DNA of 64,000 bases from Klebsiella quasipneumoniae subsp. quasipneumoniae. Its GTDB lineage: Bacteria; Pseudomonadota; Gammaproteobacteria; Enterobacterales; Enterobacteriaceae. Within the stretch, counting starts at the first letter, position 1; every line of letters starts with the position of its first letter. Shown here piece after piece: positions 1 to 8,995 of the stretch. The stretch lies in assembly GCF_020525925.1 (NCBI RefSeq), contig NZ_CP084876.1, positions 4,154,001 to 4,218,000 on the forward strand. Reading direction: 5' to 3'. The notes beneath the pieces are model-generated. The model was not told where the DNA came from. It saw nothing but the letters and a program-made list of their open reading frames with translations, and ran no database searches. Position numbers and translations under genes: made by a program.

Positions 1-669
1 GGGTCGGCGTACCTGAGCACCATCACCGACCAGAACATGCTGATCTTCTCCGTGCTGACCGGTCTGCAGTTCGCCGTTGGCGTAGCCATTGTCTACAACG
101 GCGTGCGCTTGATCCTGGGCGATCTGGTGCCGGCATTCCAGGGCATCAGCCAGAAACTGATCCCGGACTCCATCCCGGCCGTTGACTGCGCGGTGTTCTT
201 TACCTTTAGCCCCACCGCGGTGGTGGTGGGATTCATCAGCTCCTTTGTGGGCGGGCTGGTCGGGATGCTCATGCTCGGCGGACTGGGCATGGCGCTGATT
301 ATTCCCGGCATGGTGCCGCACTTCTTCTGCGGCGGTACCTCCGGGGTCTTTGCCGACAAGCTGGGCGGTAAGCGCGGTTGTATCATCGCCGCCTTTATCG
401 GCGGGATCTTCCTGGCCTTCCTGCCGGCGATGCTGCTGCCGGCGCTCGGCAACCTCGGGTTTGAAAACAGTACCTTCGCCGATTTCGACTTCGCGGTGTG
501 GGGCATCATTATCGGTAACGCGTTTACCCAGTTTGGCCAGGTCACTATCTACCTGATTTGTCTGGCGCTGCTCGTCGCGCTGCTGGCGCCTTTCTGCTTC
601 CGTCAGGTACGGGTGGTGGGCAACACGCTCAGCTATGAGGAGCTTATCGCCAAGCAGAAAAATGAATAA
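1..669 (+). CDS. PTS EIIC, UlaA/SgaT-like (5' end missing)
   Basis: The reading frame is open from base 1, so the N-terminal part lies outside the window and about 222 residues are visible. The segment is very hydrophobic, with at least five membrane spans, and carries the FFCGGTSGVF and GGKRG stretches typical of the ascorbate-type (UlaA/SgaT) EIIC family. The protein should move a sugar across the inner membrane while EIIA/EIIB, presumably upstream, phosphorylate it. It is followed 65 bp later by a PfkB kinase and then an aldolase, so it probably feeds a sugar phosphate into that pair. The real substrate cannot be read from the sequence; ascorbate is only the name of the family's best-known member. 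Confidence 0.85.
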   Translation, partial: GSAYLSTITDQNMLIFSVLTGLQFAVGVAIVYNGVRLILGDLVPAFQGISQKLIPDSIPAVDCAVFFTFSPTAVVVGFISSFVGGLVGMLMLGGLGMALIIPGMVPHFFCGGTSGVFADKLGGKRGCIIAAFIGGIFLAFLPAMLLPALGNLGFENSTFADFDFAVWGIIIGNAFTQFGQVTIYLICLALLVALLAPFCFRQVRVVGNTLSYEELIAKQKNE

Positions 670-734
670 GCGAGGTCATTTTTCCCGGCGGGACGGTCAA
701 GCTTCCCGCCGCTGACAAATAATCAGGAGTGGTT

Positions 735-1697
735 ATGGCTATTTTGTCCATTGGATTTGCTTGTTTCGATCAGTTTTTCTTTCTCAATGAATGGCCCCAG
801 GAGAATACTAAAAACTTTTGTCATGATTTTATCGAAAGCGGCGGCGGCCCGGCGGCCAATGCGGCCTGGCTGCTGGGATTATGGGGGGAGGAGGTCTATT
901 ACATCGGCCATCTGCATCAGGATCTTTACGGTCAGCGCATTATCGATGAGTTTGCCGAAGCGGGCGTGGATACCAGCCAGGTGGTTTTCTCCGATGACAT
1001 GATCACCCCGCTGGCCTCGGTGCTCGTCAATCGCTTAACGGGTTCGCGGACGATTATTACCCGCAAGATGCAAACACCGCCTTCCCTGACCTACGATCAA
1101 AAGCTCAAACTGGACGACCTCGCCGAGCGGCTGATTGCCGCCGAGGAGCCAGTCACTATTTTAATTGACGGCCATGAGGCGGAAATCAGTGAATATTTAA
1201 TTAAGAAACTGCCCAACGCCAGAGTCGTGATGGACGGTGGGTCACTGCGTGCCAGCAATATTAAACTGGCGGCCTGGACCGACTATTTTGTGGTGAGCGA
1301 ACATTTTGCCCGCGACTATATGAGCTATCGCTCGCTGAGCACCGAAGCAGAAATTAAAGCGGCGCTGATTGAGCTGAATAAAATTTGCCGCGGCGAGGCA
1401 TTTATTACCCTTGGCGAAAAAGGCTGCGCTTTTTTAAAAAGCGGTATGCTGCAGATCGTTCCTTCCTGGCTGTGCAATGCCGTGGATACCACCGGAGCCG
1501 GGGATGTATTTCACGGCGCCTTCACCTATGGCGTCCACTACTCATGGCACATAGATAATATTATTTTATTTGCCAGCCTCACCGCCGCCATTTCTATTGA
1601 GAAAAAAGGGGTACGGGAATCTATGCCGGACCTGGCGGTCGTCCACCACTCGTTAAATAGCTACGAGAGAAACTTAAAGCAATATTTTGAAGAATAA
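735..1697 (+). CDS. PfkB-family sugar (phosphate) kinase
   Basis: A 320-residue ribokinase/PfkB-fold protein. The N-terminal glycine-rich segment (ESGGGPAANAA, about residues 36-46) and the C-terminal anion-hole motif DTTGAGD with the catalytic Asp are both present. The ATG at 735 is preferred over the GTG at 729 because CAGGAG sits 6 bp ahead of it. Placed between a PTS EIIC and a class II aldolase, it most likely adds a second phosphate to the incoming sugar phosphate before cleavage, as tagatose-6-phosphate or 1-phosphofructokinases do. The 3' half is noticeably richer in A/T codons than the core genes, which may mean the locus was acquired. Confidence 0.85.
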   Translation: MAILSIGFACFDQFFFLNEWPQENTKNFCHDFIESGGGPAANAAWLLGLWGEEVYYIGHLHQDLYGQRIIDEFAEAGVDTSQVVFSDDMITPLASVLVNRLTGSRTIITRKMQTPPSLTYDQKLKLDDLAERLIAAEEPVTILIDGHEAEISEYLIKKLPNARVVMDGGSLRASNIKLAAWTDYFVVSEHFARDYMSYRSLSTEAEIKAALIELNKICRGEAFITLGEKGCAFLKSGMLQIVPSWLCNAVDTTGAGDVFHGAFTYGVHYSWHIDNIILFASLTAAISIEKKGVRESMPDLAVVHHSLNSYERNLKQYFEE

Positions 1698-1726
1698 CTG
1701 TATTTAATAAATATCAAGAGGTGAAT

Positions 1727-2587
1727 ATGTTAGTGTCGATGAAGGACATGCTTCAGCATGCCCTGAGGGACGGCTACGCCGTCGGTCAGTTCAACATTAA
1801 TAATCTGGAGTGGGTTGGCGCCGTATTAAGCACCGCCCAGCAGTGCCGCTCACCGGTTATTTTGGGCGTGTCCGGCGGCACGGTTAAGCATATGCTCGGG
1901 TTAAAATGTATTCATGACATCGTGGTTAACGCCATGGAGTATTTACATATTGATGTTCCGGTGGCGCTGCATCTGGATCATGGCACCACCCGGGAGGCCT
2001 GCGAAGCGGCGATCGCCGCCGGCTTCAGTTCCATTATGTTTGATGGCTCGCATCTGCCGTTCAGGGAAAACCTGGCCATTACCCGCCATCTGGTGACGCT
2101 GGCGCACAGCAAAGGTATCTCCGTGGAGGCCGAACTGGGGACTATCGCCGGTAGCGAAGACGGCATTGTCAATTCCGAAGTCATCTATGCCGATCCGCAG
2201 GAGTGCTACACCCTGGTGACAGAAACCCAGGTGGACTGCCTCGCCGCCGCGCTGGGCTCCACCCATGGCCTGTATAAAGGCAAAGCCAGGCTGGGATTTA
2301 GCGAGATGAAAGCCATTGCCGAGCGGGTGAAGGTTCCGCTGGTGCTGCATGGCGGCACCGGTATTGCCGATGAGGATATGCGCCGGGCGATTGCCTGCGG
2401 CACCGCCAAGATTAACGTTAATACCGAAAATATGTACGCCTGGTGCCAGCAGGTGAAGGCGATCTTCGCTGCCGATACCGGGCACGATGTGAACGATCCG
2501 CGGAAAGTGATCGCCCAGGGGCTGCAGCCGGTACGCGAGATGATTGCCCGCCGCATGGCGCTATTTGGCTCACAGCAGCGCTATTGA
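1727..2587 (+). CDS. Class II ketose-bisphosphate aldolase (GatY/KbaY/FbaA family)
   Basis: A 286-residue zinc-dependent aldolase. It shows the LHLDHG segment with the catalytic Asp and Zn-binding His, the VEAELG segment, and the phosphate-binding LHGGTG and NVNTE motifs in the expected order. AAGAGGTG just upstream supports the ATG at 1727 over the GTG at 1721. The length fits tagatose-/fructose-bisphosphate aldolases. It should split a ketose 1,6-bisphosphate into dihydroxyacetone phosphate and an aldehyde, completing the EIIC-kinase-aldolase route. The exact sugar stereochemistry is not predictable here. Confidence 0.9.
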   Translation: MLVSMKDMLQHALRDGYAVGQFNINNLEWVGAVLSTAQQCRSPVILGVSGGTVKHMLGLKCIHDIVVNAMEYLHIDVPVALHLDHGTTREACEAAIAAGFSSIMFDGSHLPFRENLAITRHLVTLAHSKGISVEAELGTIAGSEDGIVNSEVIYADPQECYTLVTETQVDCLAAALGSTHGLYKGKARLGFSEMKAIAERVKVPLVLHGGTGIADEDMRRAIACGTAKINVNTENMYAWCQQVKAIFAADTGHDVNDPRKVIAQGLQPVREMIARRMALFGSQQRY

Positions 2588-2607
2588 TGCGTGAAAGGTG
2601 GCTGAGA

Positions 2608-2636
2608 CCTCCGCCCCTGAGCTACCGGGGCGGAGG
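2608..2636. terminator. 10-bp GC-rich stem-loop between convergent genes
   Basis: CCTCCGCCCC pairs perfectly with GGGGCGGAGG around a 9-nt loop, just after the aldolase stop and before the convergent amidohydrolase stop. Neither strand has a strong T run, so it may be a weak terminator or an mRNA 3'-end stabiliser. Confidence 0.6.
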
Positions 2637-2645
2637 CGTCAGGCA

Positions 2646-4514
2646 TCAGAAGGCAAAGCAGGAGCAGCCCAGCACGCCCCAGAAGGCCTGCTCGTCGGAG
2701 ACCGGGATCGACGATTTCCGCGCGATATCATGCTGATGGCCATGAACGCCGCAGCTCCCGCAGCACTGGTGCATCTGCACGATCGCGCCGATTTTAGCCG
2801 CCGCCGGCGGAGCGGAACGGTAATGGCCCGGGACCTTCACCACCGGCGACCACTCCGGCAGCACCGGAATGGGCGGCGGCGCCAGCGGCGAGAAGTGACC
2901 GGCGGCATACACCACTTTGCCGTCAACCACCGTCAGCACCGACTCAATGCCTTTGATCTCCTCTTCCGCGACGCTGAAATAGTCCTTCGACAGCACCACC
3001 AGATCGGCAAGCTGACCGGCGGCCAGACGGCCCTTTTTCCCCTGCTCGCTGGAGAACCAGGCGCTGCCCGCCGTCCACAGCTCCAGCGCGACATCGCGCG
3101 GCAGCCGGTTGTTATCGTCATACATCGCCATCCCGCCGACGGTGCGCCCGGAGACCAGCCAGTACAGCGCGGTCCACGGGTTATAGCTGGCGACGCGGGT
3201 GGCATCGGTCCCCAACCCTACCGGTACGTCCAGCTCCAGCATTTTCGCCACCGGCGGCGTATGTTTCACCGCCTCTTTGCCGTAGCGATCGACAAAATAT
3301 TCGCCCTGGAAGGCCATCCGGTGCTGCACCGCAATGCCGCCCCCCAGCGCCTTCACCCGCTCAATGTTGCGCTCGGTAATGGTCTCGGCATGGTCGAAGA
3401 ACCAGTGCAGGCCATTAAACGGAATGTCGCGGTTCACCTTCTCAAACACGTCCAGCATCCGGCTGATGGACTCGTCGTAGGTGGCATGCAGGCGGAACGG
3501 CCAGCGATGTTCCACCAGGTGGCGCACCACCCGCTCCAGCTCATCCTCCATGCCTTGCGGCAGATCCGGCCGCGGCTGCAGGAAATCTTCAAAATCCGCC
3601 GCCGAAAACACCAGCATCTCGCCGGCGCCGTTGGCGCGATAGAAGTCGGTCCCCTGCCCCGGCTTCAGCATGTCGGTCCAGCGTTCGAAGTCCTCCAGCT
3701 CCTGCTTCGGCCGCTGGGTAAACAGGTTGTAGGCGATGCGCACGGTCATTTGCTCTTTCGCGTGCAGCTGTTCGATAATTTCGTAATCTTCCGGGTAGTT
3801 CTGGAAACCGCCCCCGGCGTCGATGGCGCTGGTCAGCCCCAGCCGGTTCAGCTCGCGCATAAACTGGCGGGTGGAGTTCACCTGCAGATCCAGCGGCAGC
3901 TTCGGCCCTTTGGCCAGGGTGGCGTAGAGGATCATGGCGTTTGGTTTGGCGATCAGCATCCCGGTCGGGTTGCCGTGGCTATCGCGGACGATCTCGCCGC
4001 CCGCCGGATCCGGCGTCTCTTTGGTATATCCCACAGCTTTCAGCGCCGCGCGGTTCAGCAGCGCGCGATCGTAGAGATGCAGCACAAACACCGGCGTATC
4101 GGGCGCCGCGTCGTTTAGCTCTTCCAGGGTCGGCATCCGTCGTTCGGCGAACTGGAATTCGCTCCAGCCGCCGACCACCCGCACCCACTGCGGGGAGGGT
4201 GTGCGATCCGCTTGCTCCTTGAGCATTCGCAGCGCATCGGCCAGCGAGGGCACCCCCTCCCAGCGGAGCTCAAGGTTGTAGTTCAACCCACCACGGATCA
4301 GGTGCAGGTGAGAATCGTTGAGGCCCGGGATCACCGTATGCCCTTTGAGATCGACGATCTGCGTCCCCTCGGCGGCAAAGCTCATGATCCGATCGTGGCT
4401 TCCGGTGGCAACAATTTTTCCGTCGGCGATGGCCACGGCTTCCGCCAGCGGATTCGCGCGATCGAGGGTATGAATCTGGCCGTGGGTCAGAATCAGTGTG
4501 GCAGTTTGCGACAT
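2646..4514 (-). CDS. YtcJ-like metal-dependent amidohydrolase with Cys/His-rich C-terminal tail
   Basis: A 622-residue cytoplasmic amidohydrolase-3 family protein. The GHTVIPGLNDSHLH segment near residue 60 supplies the HxH metal ligands, and a late GLGTDATR segment supplies the expected Asp. The family hydrolyses amide, carbamate or formamide bonds; the substrate is unknown. The last 47 residues are unusual: H582, C584, C585, C588, H591, H593, H595, C617 and C619 form a dense potential metal-binding patch beyond the normal barrel end. It is the third gene of the operon divergent from the LysR gene at 6128, 24 bp after the ABM gene, so it probably acts on a compound the regulator senses. Confidence 0.85.
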   Translation of the reverse strand: MSQTATLILTHGQIHTLDRANPLAEAVAIADGKIVATGSHDRIMSFAAEGTQIVDLKGHTVIPGLNDSHLHLIRGGLNYNLELRWEGVPSLADALRMLKEQADRTPSPQWVRVVGGWSEFQFAERRMPTLEELNDAAPDTPVFVLHLYDRALLNRAALKAVGYTKETPDPAGGEIVRDSHGNPTGMLIAKPNAMILYATLAKGPKLPLDLQVNSTRQFMRELNRLGLTSAIDAGGGFQNYPEDYEIIEQLHAKEQMTVRIAYNLFTQRPKQELEDFERWTDMLKPGQGTDFYRANGAGEMLVFSAADFEDFLQPRPDLPQGMEDELERVVRHLVEHRWPFRLHATYDESISRMLDVFEKVNRDIPFNGLHWFFDHAETITERNIERVKALGGGIAVQHRMAFQGEYFVDRYGKEAVKHTPPVAKMLELDVPVGLGTDATRVASYNPWTALYWLVSGRTVGGMAMYDDNNRLPRDVALELWTAGSAWFSSEQGKKGRLAAGQLADLVVLSKDYFSVAEEEIKGIESVLTVVDGKVVYAAGHFSPLAPPPIPVLPEWSPVVKVPGHYRSAPPAAAKIGAIVQMHQCCGSCGVHGHQHDIARKSSIPVSDEQAFWGVLGCSCFAF

Positions 4515-4538
4515 AACGCACTCCTTGGGGAGGCTGAC

Positions 4539-5084
4539 TCAGTTTTTCTTCAACCAGCCAGCAAACAGGCGGGTCACGATGGGCATCCAGAACCAGACCA
4601 CCAGCGCAACCACGCAGGCATCATTGATCAGGTGCAGCAGCAGGCTCCCCTTAAGCGACGGCAACAGCATGCCGGTCACCGCCGGCACCAGGTTGGTGCT
4701 GGGGAAAATCACCAGCAGGGTGATCAGAAACTGTTTCCAGCGCCGCGGCTGGCGCACATTCGCCACCGGCGGGGTAAACCAGAAGGCCGGTTCGGTCCGC
4801 ACCTCCGTCCGATCGCCCTCCGTCAGCAGCGGGGCAATCTCCGCCACCAGCTGACGACGGGTTTCCGACTGCGTCCAGGCGTAGAGATGCTCCAGGGTGT
4901 CGAAGCGGATAATCACGCTCCACAGATTCTGCCCTGCGGCGGGCCGGATCACATTCGCCCCGAGATGGCCGGGAAATTCAGCCGCGATGGGCATGATTTT
5001 GCCGAGCCACTCTTCGTAGCGCTGGCCGTGTTGCGGATCGAGCAGATGGCTGATGACCAGGGTCACCGATTTTTGCTGCGCCAT
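4539..5084 (-). CDS. ABM-domain protein with C-terminal membrane segments
   Basis: A 181-residue protein. Residues 5-95 resemble an antibiotic-biosynthesis-monooxygenase (ABM) ferredoxin-like domain (EEWLGKIMPIAAEFPGHLG, then a W-rich strand region and RFDTLEHLYAW). Residues about 115-175 form two hydrophobic helices that should anchor it in the inner membrane. Similar soluble-plus-membrane architectures are usually annotated only as antibiotic biosynthesis monooxygenase; the activity is unproven and may be cofactorless oxidation or just binding. It lies between the YcaC-like hydrolase and the amidohydrolase on the same strand. Confidence 0.75.
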   Translation of the reverse strand: MAQQKSVTLVISHLLDPQHGQRYEEWLGKIMPIAAEFPGHLGANVIRPAAGQNLWSVIIRFDTLEHLYAWTQSETRRQLVAEIAPLLTEGDRTEVRTEPAFWFTPPVANVRQPRRWKQFLITLLVIFPSTNLVPAVTGMLLPSLKGSLLLHLINDACVVALVVWFWMPIVTRLFAGWLKKN

Positions 5085-5220
5085 AAAGAGTTCCTTGCTT
5101 CAGGGGAATGGCAGGATTGCTCCTGCCATTAGCGATAAATGGCTCTGCACAACATCATTCATGCTGCGTCGGGGCGGACAAACGCAGCCAACAAAGAGGC
5201 AGCTTGAAGGATGAAGTGAG

Positions 5221-5862
5221 TTACGCTTTACGCTCTGGCGCGCCGTGCACCATGGTATAAGCGTAATCCACGCCCATCCCGTAGGCGCCGCTGTGTTCGC
5301 GCACCAGGTCCATGACCGCATCGTAAGTCGCTTTGCGCGACCAGTCGCGCTGGTACTCCAGCAACACCTGCTGCCAGGTCACCGGCACCGCACCCGCCTG
5401 CACCATCCGGTCAATAGAACGCTCATGGGCGTCGACAGAGGTACCGCCGGAGGTATCGGTGACCACATACACTTCGTAGCCCGCCTCCAGGGCCATCAGC
5501 GCCGGAAACGTCAGGCAAACTTCGGTCCACAGAGCGGAGATCACCAGCTTTTTACGGCCGGTCGCTTTCACCGCCGCGACGAAGGCATCGTCTTCCCAGG
5601 AGTTCATTGAAGTACGCTCAATCGGCTTGACGTCAGGATGCACGGCCAATAATTCCGGCCAGATATAACCGCTGAAGCTTTTGGTCTCTACGGAAGTGTA
5701 AATCACCGGTACATTAAAAATTTTGCCAGCTTTGGCCAGCGCCACGGTGTTATTTTTGAGGGTCTGGCGATCGATATTCGCCACGCCAAATGACATCTGT
5801 GGTTGATGATCAATAAAGATAAGGGCGGAATTAGTGGGATCGAGCAGTTCACGAATAGACAT
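5221..5862 (-). CDS. YcaC-like isochorismatase-family hydrolase
   Basis: A 213-residue cysteine hydrolase. The catalytic Asp is in FIDHQPQM (about residue 18), and the nucleophilic Cys is in the WTEVCLTFPALMA segment (about residue 117), the arrangement seen in YcaC rather than in true isochorismatases. Members form large oligomers and hydrolyse amide-type substrates, but the natural substrate of YcaC itself is not established. It is the first gene of the operon running toward 2646 and is divergent from the LysR gene across a 265-bp AT-rich region. Confidence 0.85.
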   Translation of the reverse strand: MSIRELLDPTNSALIFIDHQPQMSFGVANIDRQTLKNNTVALAKAGKIFNVPVIYTSVETKSFSGYIWPELLAVHPDVKPIERTSMNSWEDDAFVAAVKATGRKKLVISALWTEVCLTFPALMALEAGYEVYVVTDTSGGTSVDAHERSIDRMVQAGAVPVTWQQVLLEYQRDWSRKATYDAVMDLVREHSGAYGMGVDYAYTMVHGAPERKA

Positions 5863-6006
5863 TAAATACCTTCTTAATCAATGAGTTAAAAAGATGACAT
5901 GATGGTTAATGCGTCGTGTAGATCCTGACTGATAAAGCATGGTGAGTATAGCCAGTTATTTCTAACAAGTTATTAAAGTTTTTTTGTGACTTATATTTTG
6001 TCGGCG

Positions 6007-6022
6007 GTGAGTATTGACTCAC
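6007..6022. promoter_or_regulatory. Palindromic candidate operator between LysR gene and hydrolase operon
   Basis: GTGAGT-ATTG-ACTCAC is a perfect 6-bp inverted repeat in the divergent intergenic region. The unit GGTGAGTAT also occurs at 5941-5949, 65 bp away. Spaced dyads of this kind are typical of LysR-type recognition and activation sites. Binding by the 6128 product is inferred from position only. Confidence 0.45.
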
Positions 6023-6127
6023 GCCATCTTTCATCAAATTTTTACGTCAAACTGTTCTGATTTATTCACTGGCATTGATTATTGCGCTTAGGTACAACAA
6101 AGGAAAATAAATTAATGGAAACCCCTG

Positions 6128-7030
6128 ATGCGCGTAAACTTTGATGTTCTGATGATCCTTGATGCGCTGGACCGACACGGATCCTTCGCCACCGCCGCGG
6201 AGTCGCTGTATAAAACCCCCGCCGCGCTGAGCTATATGATCCAGAAGCTGGAGAACGATCTGGACATTGTCTTATTGGATCGCTCCGGTCACCGGGCGAA
6301 GTTTACCGATACCGGGCGATTGATGCTCGAGAAAGGACGCCAGCTGTTGAGCGCCGCCAGAGATCTGGAAAAGCAGGCCCAGCAGCTAAGCGCCGGCTGG
6401 GAGCGAGAGCTGGCGATCGCCCTCGACGCCTCGTTTCCCTTTTCAGCCCTGCTGCCGCTGATCGCCGAGTTCTACGCGCAAAACCCGCAGACGCGGCTGA
6501 ACTTCAGTCATCACACCCTCGCCGGTTCGTGGGAAGAGCTGACCCACCATGGCGCGGATATTATCCTCGGCGCCATCAATGAGCCGCCTACCTCCGCCGA
6601 GTGGTCATGGCAAACCCTCGGCGCGCTGGATAACATTTTCGTGGTCGCCCCAGCCCACCCGCTGGCCGGCGCGGAAGCGCCGCTCAGCAATAAGCAGCTC
6701 AGCCAGCACCGGGCGGTAGTGATCCGCGACAGCGCCCGCTATTGCCATCCGCTGAACAGCAACCTGCTTGATGAACAACCGCAAATCGGCGTCGATGATT
6801 TCGCCAGCAAAGTCGAACTGCTGTGCGCCGGGCTGGGCTGCGGCTTTCTGCCGCGTCATATCGCCCGCCCGTGGCTGGAAAAAGGCTGTCTGGTGGAGAA
6901 AAGCGTCGCCTGCTGGCGGGAAAAAGATATCACCTACATGGCCTGGCGCAGCGGGAATGACGGGCTGGCTCAGCGCTGGTGGCGGGAGGCGCTCCTCCGC
7001 GACGACCTGCTGAGCCAGCTCTATCGTTAA
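6128..7030 (+). CDS. LysR-family transcriptional regulator
   Basis: A 300-residue regulator. Residues 1-60 form the winged helix-turn-helix ([25 protein letters not shown]), followed by a linker helix and a periplasmic-binding-protein-like effector domain from about residue 90. The N-terminus resembles the YhaJ/DmlR branch. Its divergence from the hydrolase/ABM/amidohydrolase operon, with a palindrome in the shared region, makes it the probable local regulator and its effector a substrate or product of those enzymes. The stop overlaps the convergent malZ stop by 4 bp. Confidence 0.9.
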   Translation: MRVNFDVLMILDALDRHGSFATAAESLYKTPAALSYMIQKLENDLDIVLLDRSGHRAKFTDTGRLMLEKGRQLLSAARDLEKQAQQLSAGWERELAIALDASFPFSALLPLIAEFYAQNPQTRLNFSHHTLAGSWEELTHHGADIILGAINEPPTSAEWSWQTLGALDNIFVVAPAHPLAGAEAPLSNKQLSQHRAVVIRDSARYCHPLNSNLLDEQPQIGVDDFASKVELLCAGLGCGFLPRHIARPWLEKGCLVEKSVACWREKDITYMAWRSGNDGLAQRWWREALLRDDLLSQLYR

Positions 7031-8844
7031 CGGCCGGACCAGACGCAGGCGGAGATAGCCGGGAGGGTCAGCACCCCGTCATGGAAGACGCCAGCGCCTT
7101 CCTGCAGCGTCCAGGCCCCCACGTCCAGCAGCGGCGAATCCTCGATAACCACCTCGCAGGCTTCGCCGCGGTTAATCGCCACCAGCACCCGCTGCTGTTT
7201 ATAAACGCGGACAAACACCACCACGTTATCCTCGGCGTAAATCACCTGGCAGCCGCCGTAGCGCAGCGCCTGCTGGGCTTTACGCAGTTTCGCCATCCGC
7301 TGATACAGCGCCAGCAGCTGGGTATCCTGCAGCGCCGGATCCCACGGGAACGGTTTACGGCAGAACGGATCGTTATTGCCATCCACGCCCACCTCGTCGC
7401 CGTAGTAGATGCACGGTACCCCCGGCCAGCTGAACAGCCACACCACCGCCAGCGGCAGGCGCGCTACGTCTTTGCCAAGGAGAGATTTAAAACGCGCCGT
7501 ATCATGGCTGTCGAGCTGATTGAACATCCGTAGCTGCTGCTGATGCGACAGCCCGGCGCGATAATTATCCATCCACGCCATACAGGTCTGGGCGTCTATC
7601 TTCTGCGGATCGTAAGAGATATCGGTATTGGCAAGGAATCCCCAGATCGGGAAGGTGAAGCCGCGGTAGTTCATTGCCGAATCTTCGGCATCCGCCTGTA
7701 GCCACTGGCGCGCGTCGCCAAAATGTTCTCCAAAGACAAAGGCTTCCGGCTGCGTTTGCTTCGCCGCCTGGGTGATGCCGGCGATATGCCGCAGGTTATT
7801 TCGCGCCCCGCCGCCTTCGCCGAGCATATGCACCACGTCCAGACGCCAGCCGTCCATGCTCCACGGCGCCTTCAGCCAGTGGCGTACGATGCTGTCCTCG
7901 CCGGCATAGATCTCGTTGACCAGGCTGGTCGACCGATAGTCGAGCTTCGGCAGACTGGCATAACCCAGCCAGTTGTGCGCCTGCCCCTCCCCGGAGAAGG
8001 TAAACCAGTCGCGCCACGGGGAGTCCGGATGATGGCCGGCGCCGCCGCTGCCCTGCTGGTGACGGTCGAACCAGGGATGGGAATCGCCGGTATGGTTGAA
8101 CACGCCGTCGAGGATCATGCGCATTCCCGCCCGCTGGGTGTTATGGCGCAAGCGGAGCAGCGCCGCGTCGCCGCCAAACTGCGGATCGACGCGCCGATAA
8201 TCCTCCGTGTCATATTTATGCACGCTGGGGGCGGCGAAGACCGGGTTCAGATACAGGGCGGTCACGCCGAGCTGCTTCAGGTACGGCAGTTTTTCGCTGA
8301 TGCCGTCGAGATCGCCGCCGTAGAACGTCGAACCGCCCGCCTCGCCGGTAAGCGGTTCGTCCCACGCCTTGCGCACAATCTCCCGTCCCGCCGCGTGATG
8401 GTAATAGACCGCGTCCTGTTCGCCGTCACGCGCAGCGCTGCGGGCAAAGCGATCGGGGAAAATCTGATAGAAAACCTGATCGGCCACCCACTGCGGGCCA
8501 GCGTCCGGCAGGTCGACGGCGAACTGCTCCAGCCTGGCCGGCGGGAAACGGCTGAAGCCCTGCGGCGTAAACCAGCGCTGATGGTCGGCCCACAGCAGCT
8601 TAAAGCTGTAGCGGCGGCGCGGCTGACCGCTGGCGAGATGGATTTCACCGCGCCATGCCACCACCCCCGGCCTCGGCGCCTGGCGGAGGCGCTGCATCGG
8701 CAGCGACAGCTCTTCGTTATCTTCTTCCGCGCGCAGCGTGATCCGCTGCGGCAGCGACTCACCGCTTAGCCACAGGGTAATAAACAGTCGGTCCTGTTGC
8801 ACCTTGATAAAGGGTGCAACCGGAAGGTGCCATGCCTTCAACAT
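7027..8844 (-). CDS. malZ: Maltodextrin glucosidase MalZ
   Basis: A 605-residue cytoplasmic GH13 enzyme, collinear with E. coli MalZ throughout. It starts with [12 protein letters not shown] and has an N-terminal beta domain, then the (beta/alpha)8 barrel with [24 protein letters not shown] (nucleophile Asp), VFGEHFGDA (acid/base Glu) and LDSHDTARF (transition-state Asp). It removes glucose from the reducing end of maltodextrins. It lies downstream of proY, as in E. coli, and candidate MalT boxes lie 80-100 bp upstream. Confidence 0.97.
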   Translation of the reverse strand: MLKAWHLPVAPFIKVQQDRLFITLWLSGESLPQRITLRAEEDNEELSLPMQRLRQAPRPGVVAWRGEIHLASGQPRRRYSFKLLWADHQRWFTPQGFSRFPPARLEQFAVDLPDAGPQWVADQVFYQIFPDRFARSAARDGEQDAVYYHHAAGREIVRKAWDEPLTGEAGGSTFYGGDLDGISEKLPYLKQLGVTALYLNPVFAAPSVHKYDTEDYRRVDPQFGGDAALLRLRHNTQRAGMRMILDGVFNHTGDSHPWFDRHQQGSGGAGHHPDSPWRDWFTFSGEGQAHNWLGYASLPKLDYRSTSLVNEIYAGEDSIVRHWLKAPWSMDGWRLDVVHMLGEGGGARNNLRHIAGITQAAKQTQPEAFVFGEHFGDARQWLQADAEDSAMNYRGFTFPIWGFLANTDISYDPQKIDAQTCMAWMDNYRAGLSHQQQLRMFNQLDSHDTARFKSLLGKDVARLPLAVVWLFSWPGVPCIYYGDEVGVDGNNDPFCRKPFPWDPALQDTQLLALYQRMAKLRKAQQALRYGGCQVIYAEDNVVVFVRVYKQQRVLVAINRGEACEVVIEDSPLLDVGAWTLQEGAGVFHDGVLTLPAISACVWSGR

Positions 8845-8922
8845 CGTGAATCCTCATTGTGCAGAATGGGCACACCTTGCCATAGCCGTCAGGCGCAGAA
8901 CTCATCGTCACAGGATTTTTTG

Positions 8923-8945
8923 GGGGAGGATAACGGGGGAGGACG
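8923..8945. promoter_or_regulatory. Tandem MalT-like boxes upstream of malZ
   Basis: Two direct repeats, GGGGAGGATA (8923-8932) and GGGGAGGACG (8936-8945), match the MalT box GGGGAKGAGG at 8 and 9 of 10 positions with 3 bp between them. They sit 79-101 bp upstream of the malZ start, in the antisense orientation relative to it. MalT control of malZ is known in E. coli; use of these boxes is inferred. Confidence 0.45.
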
Positions 8946-8958
8946 CGGGTCGGCAAGC

Positions 8959-8988
8959 CGCCCCGGTCGCGCGATGCTGACCGGGGCG
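8959..8988 (-). terminator. Stem-loop after proY
   Basis: CGCCCCGGTC pairs with GACCGGGGCG (10 bp, 10-nt loop), starting 8 bp past the proY stop. There is no T run, so readthrough into malZ or a role in mRNA stability is possible. Confidence 0.55.
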
Positions 8989-8995
8989 ATGTCGA

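Noticed and set aside
2598..4118. Long open frame (506 codons) antisense to the amidohydrolase
   Set aside because: His/Arg/Gln-rich composition without any family motif; it mirrors the GC-rich codon pattern of the real gene on the other strand.
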